The notes: a model not told the origin generated them from the letters alone. Positions 8,181-17,222 are shown, counted from the first letter of the stretch. The stretch is 35,924 nucleotides of DNA from Lachnospiraceae bacterium (GCA_015057665.1 SVDY01000006.1:1-35924), one strand, 5' to 3'. Translations and numbers: made by a program.

Positions 8181-8210
8181 AAGATTCTGTGAGATAAGTC
8201 ACAGAATCTT
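8181..8210 (-). terminator. Terminator of the Crp/Fnr gene, containing a perfect CRP-type palindrome
   Basis: AAGATTCTGTGA (8181-8192) and TCACAGAATCTT (8199-8210) are perfect 12-bp arms around a GATAAG loop. On the minus strand a run of eight T follows, so this is a good intrinsic terminator after the regulator gene. The inner part reads TGTGA-N6-TCACA, the classic CRP operator. The same bases may therefore both end the regulator transcript and bind the regulator to control asrABC. Confidence 0.8.
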
Positions 8211-8275
8211 CATTGCTTATTGATTTCTACTATTTTCCACAAATAGCACCATTCTATTTTGTATAGTTTTACCAA

Positions 8276-8959
8276 TTACCTTCGATAATAATCAGACAAT
8301 CTCTTTTCATCCAGAATAATAATCCGTTTTTTGTTCTGCTTGACCAATCCAAGGCCCGCAAGAATAGAAAACATTCTGGACGTAGTCTCTCTGGACACGC
8401 CAAGCATATCTGCAAGAAAGGTCACCGACAGATTAAGATCAATCTCCCGTCCCTCCTCTGTATCCTTTCCAAAATCCCTGGCCAGTTTCCAAAGTTTCGC
8501 CGCCAGCTTCTTTTCAAGGAAAATACTGCTGTTGGTATTCTTAAGCTGATGTCCAAGACGCCAGATTTTCTTCTCCTGTGCCTCAATAATCGCCTTTACC
8601 AGGGCATAGTTTTCCTCCATCAGTTTATTCATATCGGAAACCGTAATAACTAACATCCTGCTTTTTTCCAAAGTCTCACAATACACAGACGCATTGTAAT
8701 TATTAAAAATATTTTCGTTGAGCAGAGTGCCTTTTCCATAGATAAAAAGGATTTTCCGCTTGCCATGATGAGTCAAATTATAAATCATAGACTTTCCACT
8801 CAACTGAAAATAAATCGCATCCACAGGTTCTCTCTGCCTCATTAATATTTTCCCTTTCGGAAATTCTATGATTTTTCCGGCATTCACGAGAGTTTCTGAC
8901 AACTCAGGACTTATATCGTTTAATAATGATAATTCCTTAATTATTTCTTTCTCACTCAT
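8276..8959 (-). CDS. Crp/Fnr-family transcription regulator
   Basis: 227 residues: an N-terminal cyclic-nucleotide-type beta-roll (KILMRQREPVDAIYFQLSGK near 38-57), a long dimer helix, and a C-terminal winged helix-turn-helix. The recognition helix has Arg190, Glu191 and Arg195 in SRETTSR, the same contacts CRP uses for TGTGA rather than the V-E-S-R set of FNR for TTGAT. I see no N-terminal cysteine cluster, so it does not look like an oxygen-sensing FNR with an iron-sulfur cluster; the signal is unknown. It is divergent from nothing and lies directly upstream of asrABC with its own terminator, so I infer that it controls the reductase genes. Confidence 0.85.
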   Translation of the reverse strand: MSEKEIIKELSLLNDISPELSETLVNAGKIIEFPKGKILMRQREPVDAIYFQLSGKSMIYNLTHHGKRKILFIYGKGTLLNENIFNNYNASVYCETLEKSRMLVITVSDMNKLMEENYALVKAIIEAQEKKIWRLGHQLKNTNSSIFLEKKLAAKLWKLARDFGKDTEEGREIDLNLSVTFLADMLGVSRETTSRMFSILAGLGLVKQNKKRIIILDEKRLSDYYRR

Positions 8960-9003
8960 AATCGCAATCCTCTTCTATCATTATCATGATTATGGTTTCA
9001 ATG

Positions 9004-10824
9004 CTATATCTCACACCCAACATACTGCGTCATATAAAGTTCGTGATATTTGCCCCTCTTAGCAAGCAGTTCTTTATGTCTTCCACTCTCCACAATTCTT
9101 CCATTATCCAGAACAATAATCAGATCCGCATCACGAATGGTAGAAAGACGGTGGGCAATCACAATGCTGGTTCGGTCTTTCATAATCTTGGCCATGGCAT
9201 TTTGAATAGCTTTCTCTGTTCTCGTATCTACACTGGAGGTAGCTTCGTCAAGAATCAAAATCTCCGGATCCGCCACGAAAGCTCTGGCGATAGCAAGAAG
9301 CTGCTTCTGTCCATGGCTTAAATTAGCTCCCGCTCCTTTTAAGAAAGTATCGTATCCTTCCGGAAGCATCTCGATGTATTCTTTTAAACGGCTCATCTTA
9401 ACGGCCTTTTCAATCTCTTCCTCTGTCACGTCTTCTTTCGCATATCTTAAGTTATTGCGGATCGTATCAGAAAAAAGTACCGTATCCTGAAGAACGATGG
9501 CCATTCTGCTTCTTAAACTCCGTCTTCCCACATTGGCAACAGATTGTTCATTGATTCGAATCTCACCGCTGTCAATGTCATAAAACCGCATTAACAAATT
9601 AACAACTGTGGTCTTTCCGCTTCCTGTTGCTCCGACAAGGGCAACTTTTTTACCGGACGGAACTGTTAATTGGAACTCTTTTAATACAGGATGGTCTTTG
9701 ATATAAGAAAAATTCACATCATCAAAGAAAACTTCCGCATGTTCTGATTCTTTCCATTCTTCTCCTGATAAATCCTCTTCTGTTTCATCCAAAATATGAA
9801 AAACCCGTTCTGCACCGGCAAGGGCCGTCTGAACCTGACCGTAAATCTGGGCAATTTCATTGACCGGACGGCTGAACTGTCTTGCATATACAATAAAGGC
9901 TGAGATAACACCTACGGAGATGACACCTTTTACTGCAAAAATGCCGCCGAATAAAGCGATGATAACAAAACCGATATTGCCGATACAGTTAAGGATCGGT
10001 CCCATAACGCCGCTGAAACAGCTCACTTTAATACCTGCCTTGGTCAGGGAATCGGAATTCTCACAAAAGGATTCCACTGTGGCATCCTGCATGTTATAAG
10101 CCACTACGCTTCGGTAGGAAGTGATAATCTCTTCTACCGTACCATTTAACTTGCCAAGAAGACGCATTTTCTTTCTGGAATGTTTGCGCACCTTCTTGGA
10201 TAAATATTTTGTAGTAAAAACAGTAAGTACAATGGTTCCACAGCTTAAAAGGGCAAGCTGCCAGCATAACTGTATCATCATCAGCACAGTGCCGGCAATG
10301 GTAAGGGCTCCGGAACACAGAGACGGCAGGGACTGGGAGATGGTCATGGAGATATTTTCCACGTCATTACTCATACGGCTCATAATGTCGCCGTGGGAAT
10401 GACCGTCCAGGTATGGAACAGGAAGGTCGATGACTTTTCCAAACAGTTCTGTTCTCATCTCTTTGACCACCCGCTGAGCCAGATGGGCACAAAGAATGCG
10501 CTGTATAAGCTGGCATCCTGTATAAAAAAGATAGAGAATCAGCATGAACAATACTACCTGTTTTAAATTTCCAATCTTATCTCCGGCTATAATGTCAATC
10601 GCGTCACTCTGTTTTCTCGGCGCATAGACTCCACAGAGAGTACCGAGAAGAATAATCCCAATGAGACCGGCTACAAGGGCTTTCTGTCTGATAAAATAGG
10701 TTAAAATCCGCTTTGTGGTCCCTTTTTTATCCTTTGCATATTCCACCTGGACAAAACGTGCGTGGCGTTTCATGACAGAACTTGCCGCTGCATTATTTTT
10801 TTCATTATTTCCCATATGTGCCAT
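9004..10824 (-). CDS. Heterodimeric ABC exporter, second subunit
   Basis: 606 residues: six membrane helices then an ATPase domain. Walker A is GATGSGKTTV near 390. The signature is LSHGQKQLLAIARA, departing from LSGGQ, and Walker B ends in ILILDEATSSVD with the normal catalytic Glu. Its start shares one base with the stop of the partner gene (TAATG). In heterodimeric exporters such as BmrCD, LmrCD and TM287/288, one subunit supplies a degenerate signature and the other a degenerate Walker B; this pair shows exactly that split. It probably exports drugs, peptides or lipids. The substrate cannot be told. An in-frame ATG three codons later (MGNN) is a possible start. Confidence 0.88.
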   Translation of the reverse strand: MAHMGNNEKNNAAASSVMKRHARFVQVEYAKDKKGTTKRILTYFIRQKALVAGLIGIILLGTLCGVYAPRKQSDAIDIIAGDKIGNLKQVVLFMLILYLFYTGCQLIQRILCAHLAQRVVKEMRTELFGKVIDLPVPYLDGHSHGDIMSRMSNDVENISMTISQSLPSLCSGALTIAGTVLMMIQLCWQLALLSCGTIVLTVFTTKYLSKKVRKHSRKKMRLLGKLNGTVEEIITSYRSVVAYNMQDATVESFCENSDSLTKAGIKVSCFSGVMGPILNCIGNIGFVIIALFGGIFAVKGVISVGVISAFIVYARQFSRPVNEIAQIYGQVQTALAGAERVFHILDETEEDLSGEEWKESEHAEVFFDDVNFSYIKDHPVLKEFQLTVPSGKKVALVGATGSGKTTVVNLLMRFYDIDSGEIRINEQSVANVGRRSLRSRMAIVLQDTVLFSDTIRNNLRYAKEDVTEEEIEKAVKMSRLKEYIEMLPEGYDTFLKGAGANLSHGQKQLLAIARAFVADPEILILDEATSSVDTRTEKAIQNAMAKIMKDRTSIVIAHRLSTIRDADLIIVLDNGRIVESGRHKELLAKRGKYHELYMTQYVGCEI

Positions 10825-12710
10825 TACAGTTCTCCTCCATTCCGATCAAGTACACCCTGGCGTACCTGGGCGAGGTTCACGTCGCAGTTGCAAGACATCT
10901 TTCCTCTTTGCACCTTCACTATCTGCCGGAAGCCCGGCATTTCAGAAGAAAGACGAAGGTTCTTTTTAAATGTTGGAATCTCAGAGACTTGAGAATCGTA
11001 AATATCTTTATAGATATGACAACGTTTCATTAACTCCTCATGGGTGCCGCAATCTGCAATGGTTCCTCCATCTAAAATGAGAATCTTATCTGCATTTTTC
11101 ACGGAAGAAACCCTCTGGGCCACAATGACTTTTGTAAGACCCGGATTTTCTTTATTCAGTCCTTTGTAAAAGTCAGCTTCCGTCTTAAGGTCAAGGGCAC
11201 TGGTCGCATCGTCTAAAATCAGAATCTCACATGGTTTCATCATAGCTCTTGCAATGGAAATCCTTTGTTTCTGGCCTCCGGAAAGGCTCATTCCCTTCTG
11301 GGCAATGTCGGATTCATACTGCTTTGGCATTTTTAAGATAAACTCCTCTGCTCTTGCCAGTCTTGCCGCTCTTTCCACCTGTTCTATGGATGCATCTTCA
11401 CATCCCCAGCTGATATTTTCCAGGACTGTTGCGGCAAAGAGTTCGCTCTTTTGGAATACAAACCCAATCCGGTCCATGAGGGCACTTCTTTTATATTCAC
11501 GCACATCTATTCCGTCTACCAGAACCTGTCCCTCAGCCACATCATAAAAACGTGGAATCAGGCTGATAAGACTGGTCTTACCGCAGCCTGTAGCTCCCAT
11601 GATTCCAAGAGTCTCACCGGACTCAACTTTTAAACTAATATCATGAAGCACCGGTTTTTCCATTCCGGGATAGGTAAAGGATACATTCTTAAATTCTATA
11701 GTTCCCTTTTCTTTCGTGTCTCCGTCAAACGGTCCGTCTTTTAAATCACTTTCCATAGAAAGAACCTCTTTTACACGTCCCCAGGATACGGCACCTCTGG
11801 AAAAGTTCTGGAATAAAACAACAAGCATTAAAATTCCGTTTAACATTCGGGTCAGATAAGTAATGGCTGCAAGAATATCACCAGGAGTAATTCCGCCCGT
11901 AGAAACTTCATAAGAAGAAATCAGCAGGATAGCCGCAATGGCAATATACATAATACTGTTCACGACCGGATTTACAAAAGCAAAGAGAAACAGTGCTTTC
12001 AAATGAGTTCTTACCAGTTCATCATTTGCCTTGCCGAATCTTACTTTTTCATAGATTTCTTTGACACAGGCTTTGATAATACGAATGCCGGCAACATCCT
12101 CCTGCATAATATTATTAATCTCATCCACCTGTTTCTGGAGTTTGGCAAAGACAGGAGCTGATTTGGTCAGACGAAGAACAATACAAAGAATCATAAAAGG
12201 AAGGACGATCAGGACAACCAGACCAAACTTTACATTCATTCGAAACAGAAAGAATACGCTTCCCGCCACAAGCATCACCGTACGGATCAGACCTCTTAAA
12301 GACTGGGAGACCATGGACTGAACCTGCGTAATATCATTGGTCACCCTTGTAATCAGTGCACCTGTACTGTATGTCTCCACCTGGGAAAAGGAAAGGCTCA
12401 TAATCTTTCGGAAGGTATCTTTTCGAATCTCATTTCCTGTATTCTCACTGGTCAGATAGATAAAGACATTATTGAGGGAACCGCAAAGTCCGCCCAAAAA
12501 GGTAATCACCGCCATCATCAGTCCCACTACAAGAATTACTTCCAGATTGCTGACGCCTCCACTGCCGATTCCAAGAACACCTTCGTCTACAATCCGGCTC
12601 ATAAGCTCCGGCTGGTAGAGATCCATAAACACTTCGCCGAACATACAGACAACAGCCAGTATGGCAAATATGAGATATTTTTTTATGTAACGAAACACTT
12701 GTCTATACAC
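10824..12710 (-). CDS. Heterodimeric ABC exporter, first subunit
   Basis: 628 residues: six membrane helices followed by an ATPase domain with Walker A GATGCGKTSL, canonical signature [14 protein letters not shown] and Walker B ILILDDATSALD. The residue after Walker B is Asp instead of the catalytic Glu, so this half forms the degenerate site with its partner. The C-terminus carries about 50 extra residues past the usual end, including CNCDVN; this tail is unusual and of unknown use. The gene starts the operon, after a leader with a probable attenuator (12711-12987). Likely partner and operon mate of the gene at 9004-10824. Confidence 0.88.
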   Translation of the reverse strand: MYRQVFRYIKKYLIFAILAVVCMFGEVFMDLYQPELMSRIVDEGVLGIGSGGVSNLEVILVVGLMMAVITFLGGLCGSLNNVFIYLTSENTGNEIRKDTFRKIMSLSFSQVETYSTGALITRVTNDITQVQSMVSQSLRGLIRTVMLVAGSVFFLFRMNVKFGLVVLIVLPFMILCIVLRLTKSAPVFAKLQKQVDEINNIMQEDVAGIRIIKACVKEIYEKVRFGKANDELVRTHLKALFLFAFVNPVVNSIMYIAIAAILLISSYEVSTGGITPGDILAAITYLTRMLNGILMLVVLFQNFSRGAVSWGRVKEVLSMESDLKDGPFDGDTKEKGTIEFKNVSFTYPGMEKPVLHDISLKVESGETLGIMGATGCGKTSLISLIPRFYDVAEGQVLVDGIDVREYKRSALMDRIGFVFQKSELFAATVLENISWGCEDASIEQVERAARLARAEEFILKMPKQYESDIAQKGMSLSGGQKQRISIARAMMKPCEILILDDATSALDLKTEADFYKGLNKENPGLTKVIVAQRVSSVKNADKILILDGGTIADCGTHEELMKRCHIYKDIYDSQVSEIPTFKKNLRLSSEMPGFRQIVKVQRGKMSCNCDVNLAQVRQGVLDRNGGEL

Positions 12711-12732
12711 CTCATTTCTATGTGATAACTTC

Positions 12733-12924
12733 TTAATTATTAAGGCCCGCAGGCGGACCCTGGCACGGATTCATCTTCCATCTATTATCCTTATTTAACC
12801 ACAAAAAAGTACTAAAATCAATTCTCATGTCCAGAGGGAAGTTTCTCTGCAGAATTTTGTCTTTTCGAGCTGATCTGAGGGAAGTTTCCCGGCCAAACTG
12901 GTACAGATAAAATTTCATCCTCAC
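12733..12924 (-). promoter_or_regulatory. Leader ORF and hairpin upstream of the ABC exporter operon
   Basis: A 63-codon frame with a GTG start (ATG two codons later) ends 22 bp before the exporter ATG. Its last codons (CQGPPAGLNN) lie in a GC-rich hairpin, GGCCCG-CAGG-CGGACC on the plus strand at 12744-12759, followed on the minus strand by TTAATAATT. A ribosome reaching the end of the frame would melt that stem. GAGGGAAGTTTC occurs twice on the plus strand (12834-12845, 12877-12888), so alternative pairings are possible. Multidrug ABC exporter pairs such as bmrCD are known to be controlled by leader-peptide attenuation; I infer the same here. The ribosome site of the frame is weak, so the peptide itself may not matter. 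Confidence 0.45.
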
Positions 12925-12987
12925 AGTACCCTAAATCTGTGCCTTTCGAACGAATTATGTCAATCAATTATCTACTGGTAAAAAAAT

Positions 12988-13036
12988 GAGTGCCAGTACC
13001 AGAGCGAATGATATATTCACTGGTACAGAGGCACTC
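12988..13036. terminator. Bidirectional terminator after the PfoR/EIIC-like gene
   Basis: GAGTGCCAGTACCAG (12988-13002) pairs with CTGGTAC-A-GA-GGCACTC (13020-13036) with a small bulge. Seven T follow on the plus strand and seven T on the minus strand. It lies just after the stop of the minus-strand gene at 13059 and shields the ABC exporter leader. Confidence 0.85.
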
Positions 13037-13058
13037 TTTTTTTGTCTGTAGATTATCA

Positions 13059-14123
13059 CTACACGTTCAGCTTCATATCTCCGTCTTTGATCCAGCCTTT
13101 CTTACGCATGAATTCAGAAACGCCAAGAGCAAGCACTGCAGGAAGGATGAAATGAAGAATCGCAATCTTAATTAAGACAATCACTGCTCCTTCTGTTCCA
13201 GCCATAGTCTGATATGTAGTAATCTGTCCCACAAGACCGGCTGTTCCCATACCGGAACCGGTCGCATTGTTAGTCATATGAAATACCATGGTGGAAACCG
13301 GGCCAAGCACTGCACTGGCAATAATGGCAGGAAGCCAGATTACCGGCTTTCTAACAATATTGGCAACCTGAAGCATACTGGTTCCAAGCCCCTGAGCCAA
13401 AAGACCATTCACTTTATTCTCCTTATAGCTTGCAACAGCAAATCCTACCATGTTGGCACAGCATCCAACAGTGGCTGCTCCTGCTGCCAGACCATTGAGA
13501 TTCAAAATGATTCCAAGAGCTGCAGAGCTGATTGGAAGCGTAAGAATCATACCCATGAGCACAGATACTAAAATACCCATCAGGAATGGTTCCTGTAAAG
13601 TAGCTGTATTGATCAATTCCCCAAGAAGTGTCATAAATTTAGAAAGGGGAGGTCCAAGAATAAGACCTACCGTACTGCCGGATACAATACTTACTAATGG
13701 AGTAATAATAATATCAACTTTTGTCTTTCCTGACACAAGACGTCCCACATAGATTCCCACTAATGCTGCAATAAAAGCTCCAAGAGGCTCTCCCGGACCC
13801 GCATAAACAATTGCGCCATCTACAAGAACAGTGCCCGCAAGAATTTTACTTGCAAATGCTCCCATCATACCACAGGTAGCGGCAGACATGATAACAAGAG
13901 GACTTTCCTTAAAACGAACTGCAACACCGCAACCGATACCAACACCGGTTACAGAAGATGCAACTTTACCCATCATAACAAGACTTGTTCCAACTACGCC
14001 AGGAATAAAAGAACCGATCTGTGTAATAATTGTACCGATAATTAAAGTAGCAAAAAGACCGGTTGCCATTCCACTTAATCCTTCAATGAAAATTTCATTT
14101 AAAAGTTTTTTGATACCTTTCAT
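13059..14123 (-). CDS. PTS EIIC-like / PfoR-family membrane protein
   Basis: About 354 very hydrophobic residues with roughly ten membrane segments and many Gly-rich turns (VGIGCGVAVRF, GPPLSKFMTLLGELIN, HMTNNATGSGMGTAGLVGQ). This pattern fits the PTS_EIIC_2 family, which includes PfoR of C. perfringens. No EIIA, EIIB or phosphorylation site is present, and no PTS partner lies nearby, so its transport role is doubtful. I chose the start at 14123 because AAGGAG lies 7 bases before it; the longer frame adds a Lys/Arg-rich stretch with no ribosome site. It stands alone, divergent from the epimerase gene. Confidence 0.7.
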   Translation of the reverse strand: MKGIKKLLNEIFIEGLSGMATGLFATLIIGTIITQIGSFIPGVVGTSLVMMGKVASSVTGVGIGCGVAVRFKESPLVIMSAATCGMMGAFASKILAGTVLVDGAIVYAGPGEPLGAFIAALVGIYVGRLVSGKTKVDIIITPLVSIVSGSTVGLILGPPLSKFMTLLGELINTATLQEPFLMGILVSVLMGMILTLPISSAALGIILNLNGLAAGAATVGCCANMVGFAVASYKENKVNGLLAQGLGTSMLQVANIVRKPVIWLPAIIASAVLGPVSTMVFHMTNNATGSGMGTAGLVGQITTYQTMAGTEGAVIVLIKIAILHFILPAVLALGVSEFMRKKGWIKDGDMKLNV

Positions 14124-14484
14124 TCTTTTCTCCTTCTTCTTTCTTATTTTGCGGTACATGGAGAGAGCCTCTCGGATTATTTGATTATTCCTGTAATCCT
14201 AAGTCTCTGTATATCCATGTCATTCATCTGATATTATTACTGTCAAGTTTACTGTAAATTCTACTGTCTTGTCAGTAAGCCATGAATGAGAATAACATAC
14301 TTTTCTTTTTTTTGCAACCATTTCTTGCAGAAGAGTTTTAAGAATGATACAATTATAAAGTTGACAATACTATACTGCTTCTTCATCAGACAATTAATAT
14401 GAAGATTCTTCCTGAAAGGTTACGTTTTTCAAAGATCTTTTGTCTGACGGAAAGCCCACAATTAGATAGATAAGGAGTTACACC
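14124..14484. other. Divergent intergenic region
   Basis: 361 bp between the EIIC-like gene (minus) and the epimerase gene (plus). TCAGACAA near 14386-14393 is mirrored by TTGTCTGA near 14439-14446. A TTGACA at 14361-14366 has no good -10 at the right distance. An AAGGAG ribosome site precedes the epimerase ATG. No gene is seen here. Confidence 0.5.
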
Positions 14485-15363
14485 ATGGCACTCTACGAAT
14501 TAAAAAATGAAATGATTACCCTTGCCATTGAGTCAAAGGGCGCAGAGATGAAATCTTTAAAATGCAACAAGACAGGTCTTGAATACCTCTGGCAGGCTGA
14601 CCCTGCATTCTGGGGCAGAACATCACCGGTTCTCTTCCCTGTGGTAGGTAACTACAAAGACAAAACTACTTATTATGAAGGAAAAGCCATCACACTTTCC
14701 CAGCACGGATTTGCCCGCGACACAGAATTTCATCTGGTTTCCCAGACAGAAGATACCATCTGGTTTGGCATGTCTTCCACAGAAGAAACTTATGCATTAT
14801 ATCCTTTCCATTTCCAGCTTTCTGTTGGCTATAAGATTGAAGGAAACAAAGTAACCGTTTTATGGAAGGTGGAAAATCCGGACGAAAAGACACTTCATTT
14901 CTCCATCGGCGCCCATCCGGCATTTAACTGTCCTTTATGTGAAGGTGAAAAACAGAAAGATTACTCCCTCTTCTTTGACACAGAGAAACCGTTGGAAAGC
15001 AGCATCATCGGCGCTGACGGTTTTGTAAGTGAAGAAACAGAATTCTTCCATACAGAAGGCGGTAAACTTGCCATCACACCAAACCTTTTTGACAATAACA
15101 CTATGGTAATCGAACATCATCAGACTCACGAAGTTTCCCTGCTCACACCGGAAGGGAAAGAATATGTGAAAGTTTCTTATACTGCTCCTTTAGTCGGCAT
15201 CTGGACCCCAATTGAGAAAAATGCTCCATTTATCTGCATTGAACCTTGGTACGGAAGAAGCGACCGTTCTAACTTCAATCAGCAGCTTGTGGAACGCGAA
15301 TATGGACAGAAGCTTGCCCAGGGCGAGGTATTTGAAGCAAGCTATACGATTGAAGTAAAATAA
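14485..15363 (+). CDS. Aldose 1-epimerase family protein (LacX-like)
   Basis: 292 residues of the galactose mutarotase-like beta-sandwich fold. The stretches LEYLWQADPAFWGRTSPVLFP (near 30-50), LSQHGFARDTEF (near 72) and IGAHPAFNCPL (near 140) match the LacX/YeaD-type subgroup; the His in QHGFARD and the His in GAHPAF are the likely substrate and catalytic residues. It interconverts sugar anomers in the cytoplasm; the sugar is unknown. It starts a two-gene plus-strand unit with yitT 16 bp later. An AAGGAG site lies before the ATG. Confidence 0.85.
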   Translation: MALYELKNEMITLAIESKGAEMKSLKCNKTGLEYLWQADPAFWGRTSPVLFPVVGNYKDKTTYYEGKAITLSQHGFARDTEFHLVSQTEDTIWFGMSSTEETYALYPFHFQLSVGYKIEGNKVTVLWKVENPDEKTLHFSIGAHPAFNCPLCEGEKQKDYSLFFDTEKPLESSIIGADGFVSEETEFFHTEGGKLAITPNLFDNNTMVIEHHQTHEVSLLTPEGKEYVKVSYTAPLVGIWTPIEKNAPFICIEPWYGRSDRSNFNQQLVEREYGQKLAQGEVFEASYTIEVK

Positions 15364-15379
15364 AAACCGGAGACAAAAC

Positions 15380-16249
15380 ATGAACACCAAAAAAGATATC
15401 AAAGCCATGATTCGGTCTGTTCTGATTGTCATACTCGGAAACATGACCTATTCTCTGGCGATCAAACTGTTCCTGCTGCCTGCAGGCTTCATCACAGGCG
15501 GAACAACAGGTATTGCCCTTACGGTGACTTACTTTTTTGATATTAATATGTCACTTTTCATTCTGATATTTAATATCATCATGCTGATTACCGGATACAT
15601 TCTTCTCGGCAAAAAATTCGCCGTAACTACGATTATCAGTTCCTTTACGTTCCCGGCTGCCCTGGAATTTTACAACCGGGTATTGGGAGACCTGACTCTT
15701 ACAACAGATCCTCTTTTATGTACGGTCTTTGCCGGAATCGGTATCGGCGTTGGTCTCTCTATTGTAATTCGCGAAGGCGCTTCCACCGGCGGTATGGACA
15801 TCCCTCCTCTTGTACTGAACAAATATTTCAAAGTGCCTGTATCTGTGGGAATCAACATCTTTGACTCTATCATTTTACTGTCACAGGCCCTTTATAATCC
15901 TTTTGAGAAAATTCTCTACGGCATTCTTCTTATGTTTGTATATTCTACAGTGATTGACAAAGTCATGCTCTCCGGTACAAGTAAAACAGAAGTTACCGTT
16001 GTCAGCAAAAAATCACGAGAGATTGCCGATGCTATCTTAAAAGAAGTAGACAGAGGATGCACCATTCTCTACGGGGAAGGCGGCTATACACAGGAACACA
16101 CCCATGTAGTTCTTAGTGTGGTTTCCAACCGTGAACTTCCCAAGTTAGAACGTCTGATCCGTTCTATCGATCCGGTCAGTTTTATGATCGTAAACCGGGT
16201 AACAGAGGTAAGCGGAAAAGGATTTACTCTTGATAAGCATACACCATAA
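15380..16249 (+). CDS. YitT family membrane protein (DUF161/DUF2179)
   Basis: 289 residues. The N-terminal two thirds hold five or six membrane segments with LPAGFITGGTTGIAL near 33-47 and REGASTGGMDIPPLVLNKY near 131, both hallmarks of YitT. The C-terminal third is a soluble ferredoxin-like DUF2179 domain (RGCTILYGEGGYTQ and HVVLSVVSNRELPKLERLI). Function in the family is not settled; it is thought to be a transporter or membrane regulator. It follows the epimerase gene closely and ends in a terminator that overlaps its stop codon. Confidence 0.85.
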   Translation: MNTKKDIKAMIRSVLIVILGNMTYSLAIKLFLLPAGFITGGTTGIALTVTYFFDINMSLFILIFNIIMLITGYILLGKKFAVTTIISSFTFPAALEFYNRVLGDLTLTTDPLLCTVFAGIGIGVGLSIVIREGASTGGMDIPPLVLNKYFKVPVSVGINIFDSIILLSQALYNPFEKILYGILLMFVYSTVIDKVMLSGTSKTEVTVVSKKSREIADAILKEVDRGCTILYGEGGYTQEHTHVVLSVVSNRELPKLERLIRSIDPVSFMIVNRVTEVSGKGFTLDKHTP

Positions 16250-16281
16250 AAAATAGAGGTTGTCATCAACCTCTATTTTTT
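16248..16281. terminator. Bidirectional terminator overlapping two stop codons
   Basis: AAAAAATAGAGGTTG (16248-16262) and CAACCTCTATTTTTT (16267-16281) are perfect 15-bp arms around TCAT. It includes the stop codon of yitT and that of the convergent hydrolase gene, so both transcripts end on the same stem. Confidence 0.9.
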
Positions 16282-17201
16282 ATGATCCAATTTGCAATAT
16301 CATCGATTACATCTTCTCCAATGTGGCGTTCTACGCCATATTCTTTCTTGGCCTCTGCGATATTTTCAGTGATATAAGAAACGAAAGCATGATCTAATCC
16401 CTCATACAGTTTGAAAGTTACATTCTTTCTTCCTTTTAATAGTTTTTGATAGCCTGTGAAATCAATCTTTGCTTTTACCTGGAAATCCTTTTCTCCCTGC
16501 ATGATAAGCAATGGTTTTTCCGTCTGGTTCAGATAATCTGCCGCTCTGTGTTTCCCCATCTCTTTAAAATAATAGAGTGTGGTTCCTCCTCCCATCTTAA
16601 TCTTCTTTGCTTCTTCATCGTTTTTTTCATACATTCCGTTAAATGCAGCAATCATTTTGTTCATCTGTTTTCCTGCAATAAACTTAAGAAGTTTGTTCAT
16701 GGAAGTAAGCTGCTCCGCCATTTGTTCTTTCATCACCTCTTCCAGTGTACGAAGGGTACCTGCCATCAGAATCAATCCTTTAAAATTACCACCTTCTGCA
16801 TCAATTCTTGGAGCAAGCATAGCACCCATACTGTGGCCGATAATGAAAATGTTCTCAGAATCAATTCGTTTATCTTTTCTTAACATCTCTGCTGCCATCA
16901 CTGCATCTTCAATCGTCTCTTCTTTTACGGTAATTACAGTGTTCTTATCACGAATCATCTTCATACCGTGAGCAAAAGAACGTTTATCATAACGAATAGA
17001 TGCGATACCGTGGGCCGCGAGACCTTCTGCTAAATCCTTAAAAGGAGTCAGTTTCATCACTTTTTCATCCATGTTGCTGCTGCCGGATCCATGGACAAAA
17101 ACAACGGCCGGCACAGGCTTTTCTATTTTGTCCGGAAGCACAAGCATGCCTTTTAAAGGAAATTCTGTTCCAAGTCCTACTGTAATTTTTTCCTGTATCA
17201 T
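16266..17201 (-). CDS. Alpha/beta hydrolase
   Basis: 311 residues of the alpha/beta hydrolase fold (dienelactone hydrolase/peptidase S9-like group). The oxyanion motif VFVHGSGSSNMDEK lies near 33-46, the nucleophile elbow GHSMGAML near 147 gives the catalytic Ser, and GLDHAFVSY near 275 gives the His. MQGEKDFQV near 232 is the usual strand with the acid residue. No signal peptide, so cytoplasmic. The substrate (an ester or peptide) cannot be told. It lies 21 bp after sdpI and may share its transcript. Confidence 0.85.
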   Translation of the reverse strand: MIQEKITVGLGTEFPLKGMLVLPDKIEKPVPAVVFVHGSGSSNMDEKVMKLTPFKDLAEGLAAHGIASIRYDKRSFAHGMKMIRDKNTVITVKEETIEDAVMAAEMLRKDKRIDSENIFIIGHSMGAMLAPRIDAEGGNFKGLILMAGTLRTLEEVMKEQMAEQLTSMNKLLKFIAGKQMNKMIAAFNGMYEKNDEEAKKIKMGGGTTLYYFKEMGKHRAADYLNQTEKPLLIMQGEKDFQVKAKIDFTGYQKLLKGRKNVTFKLYEGLDHAFVSYITENIAEAKKEYGVERHIGEDVIDDIANWIIKNRG

Positions 17202-17222
17202 ACCAACATACCTTCTTTCTCT

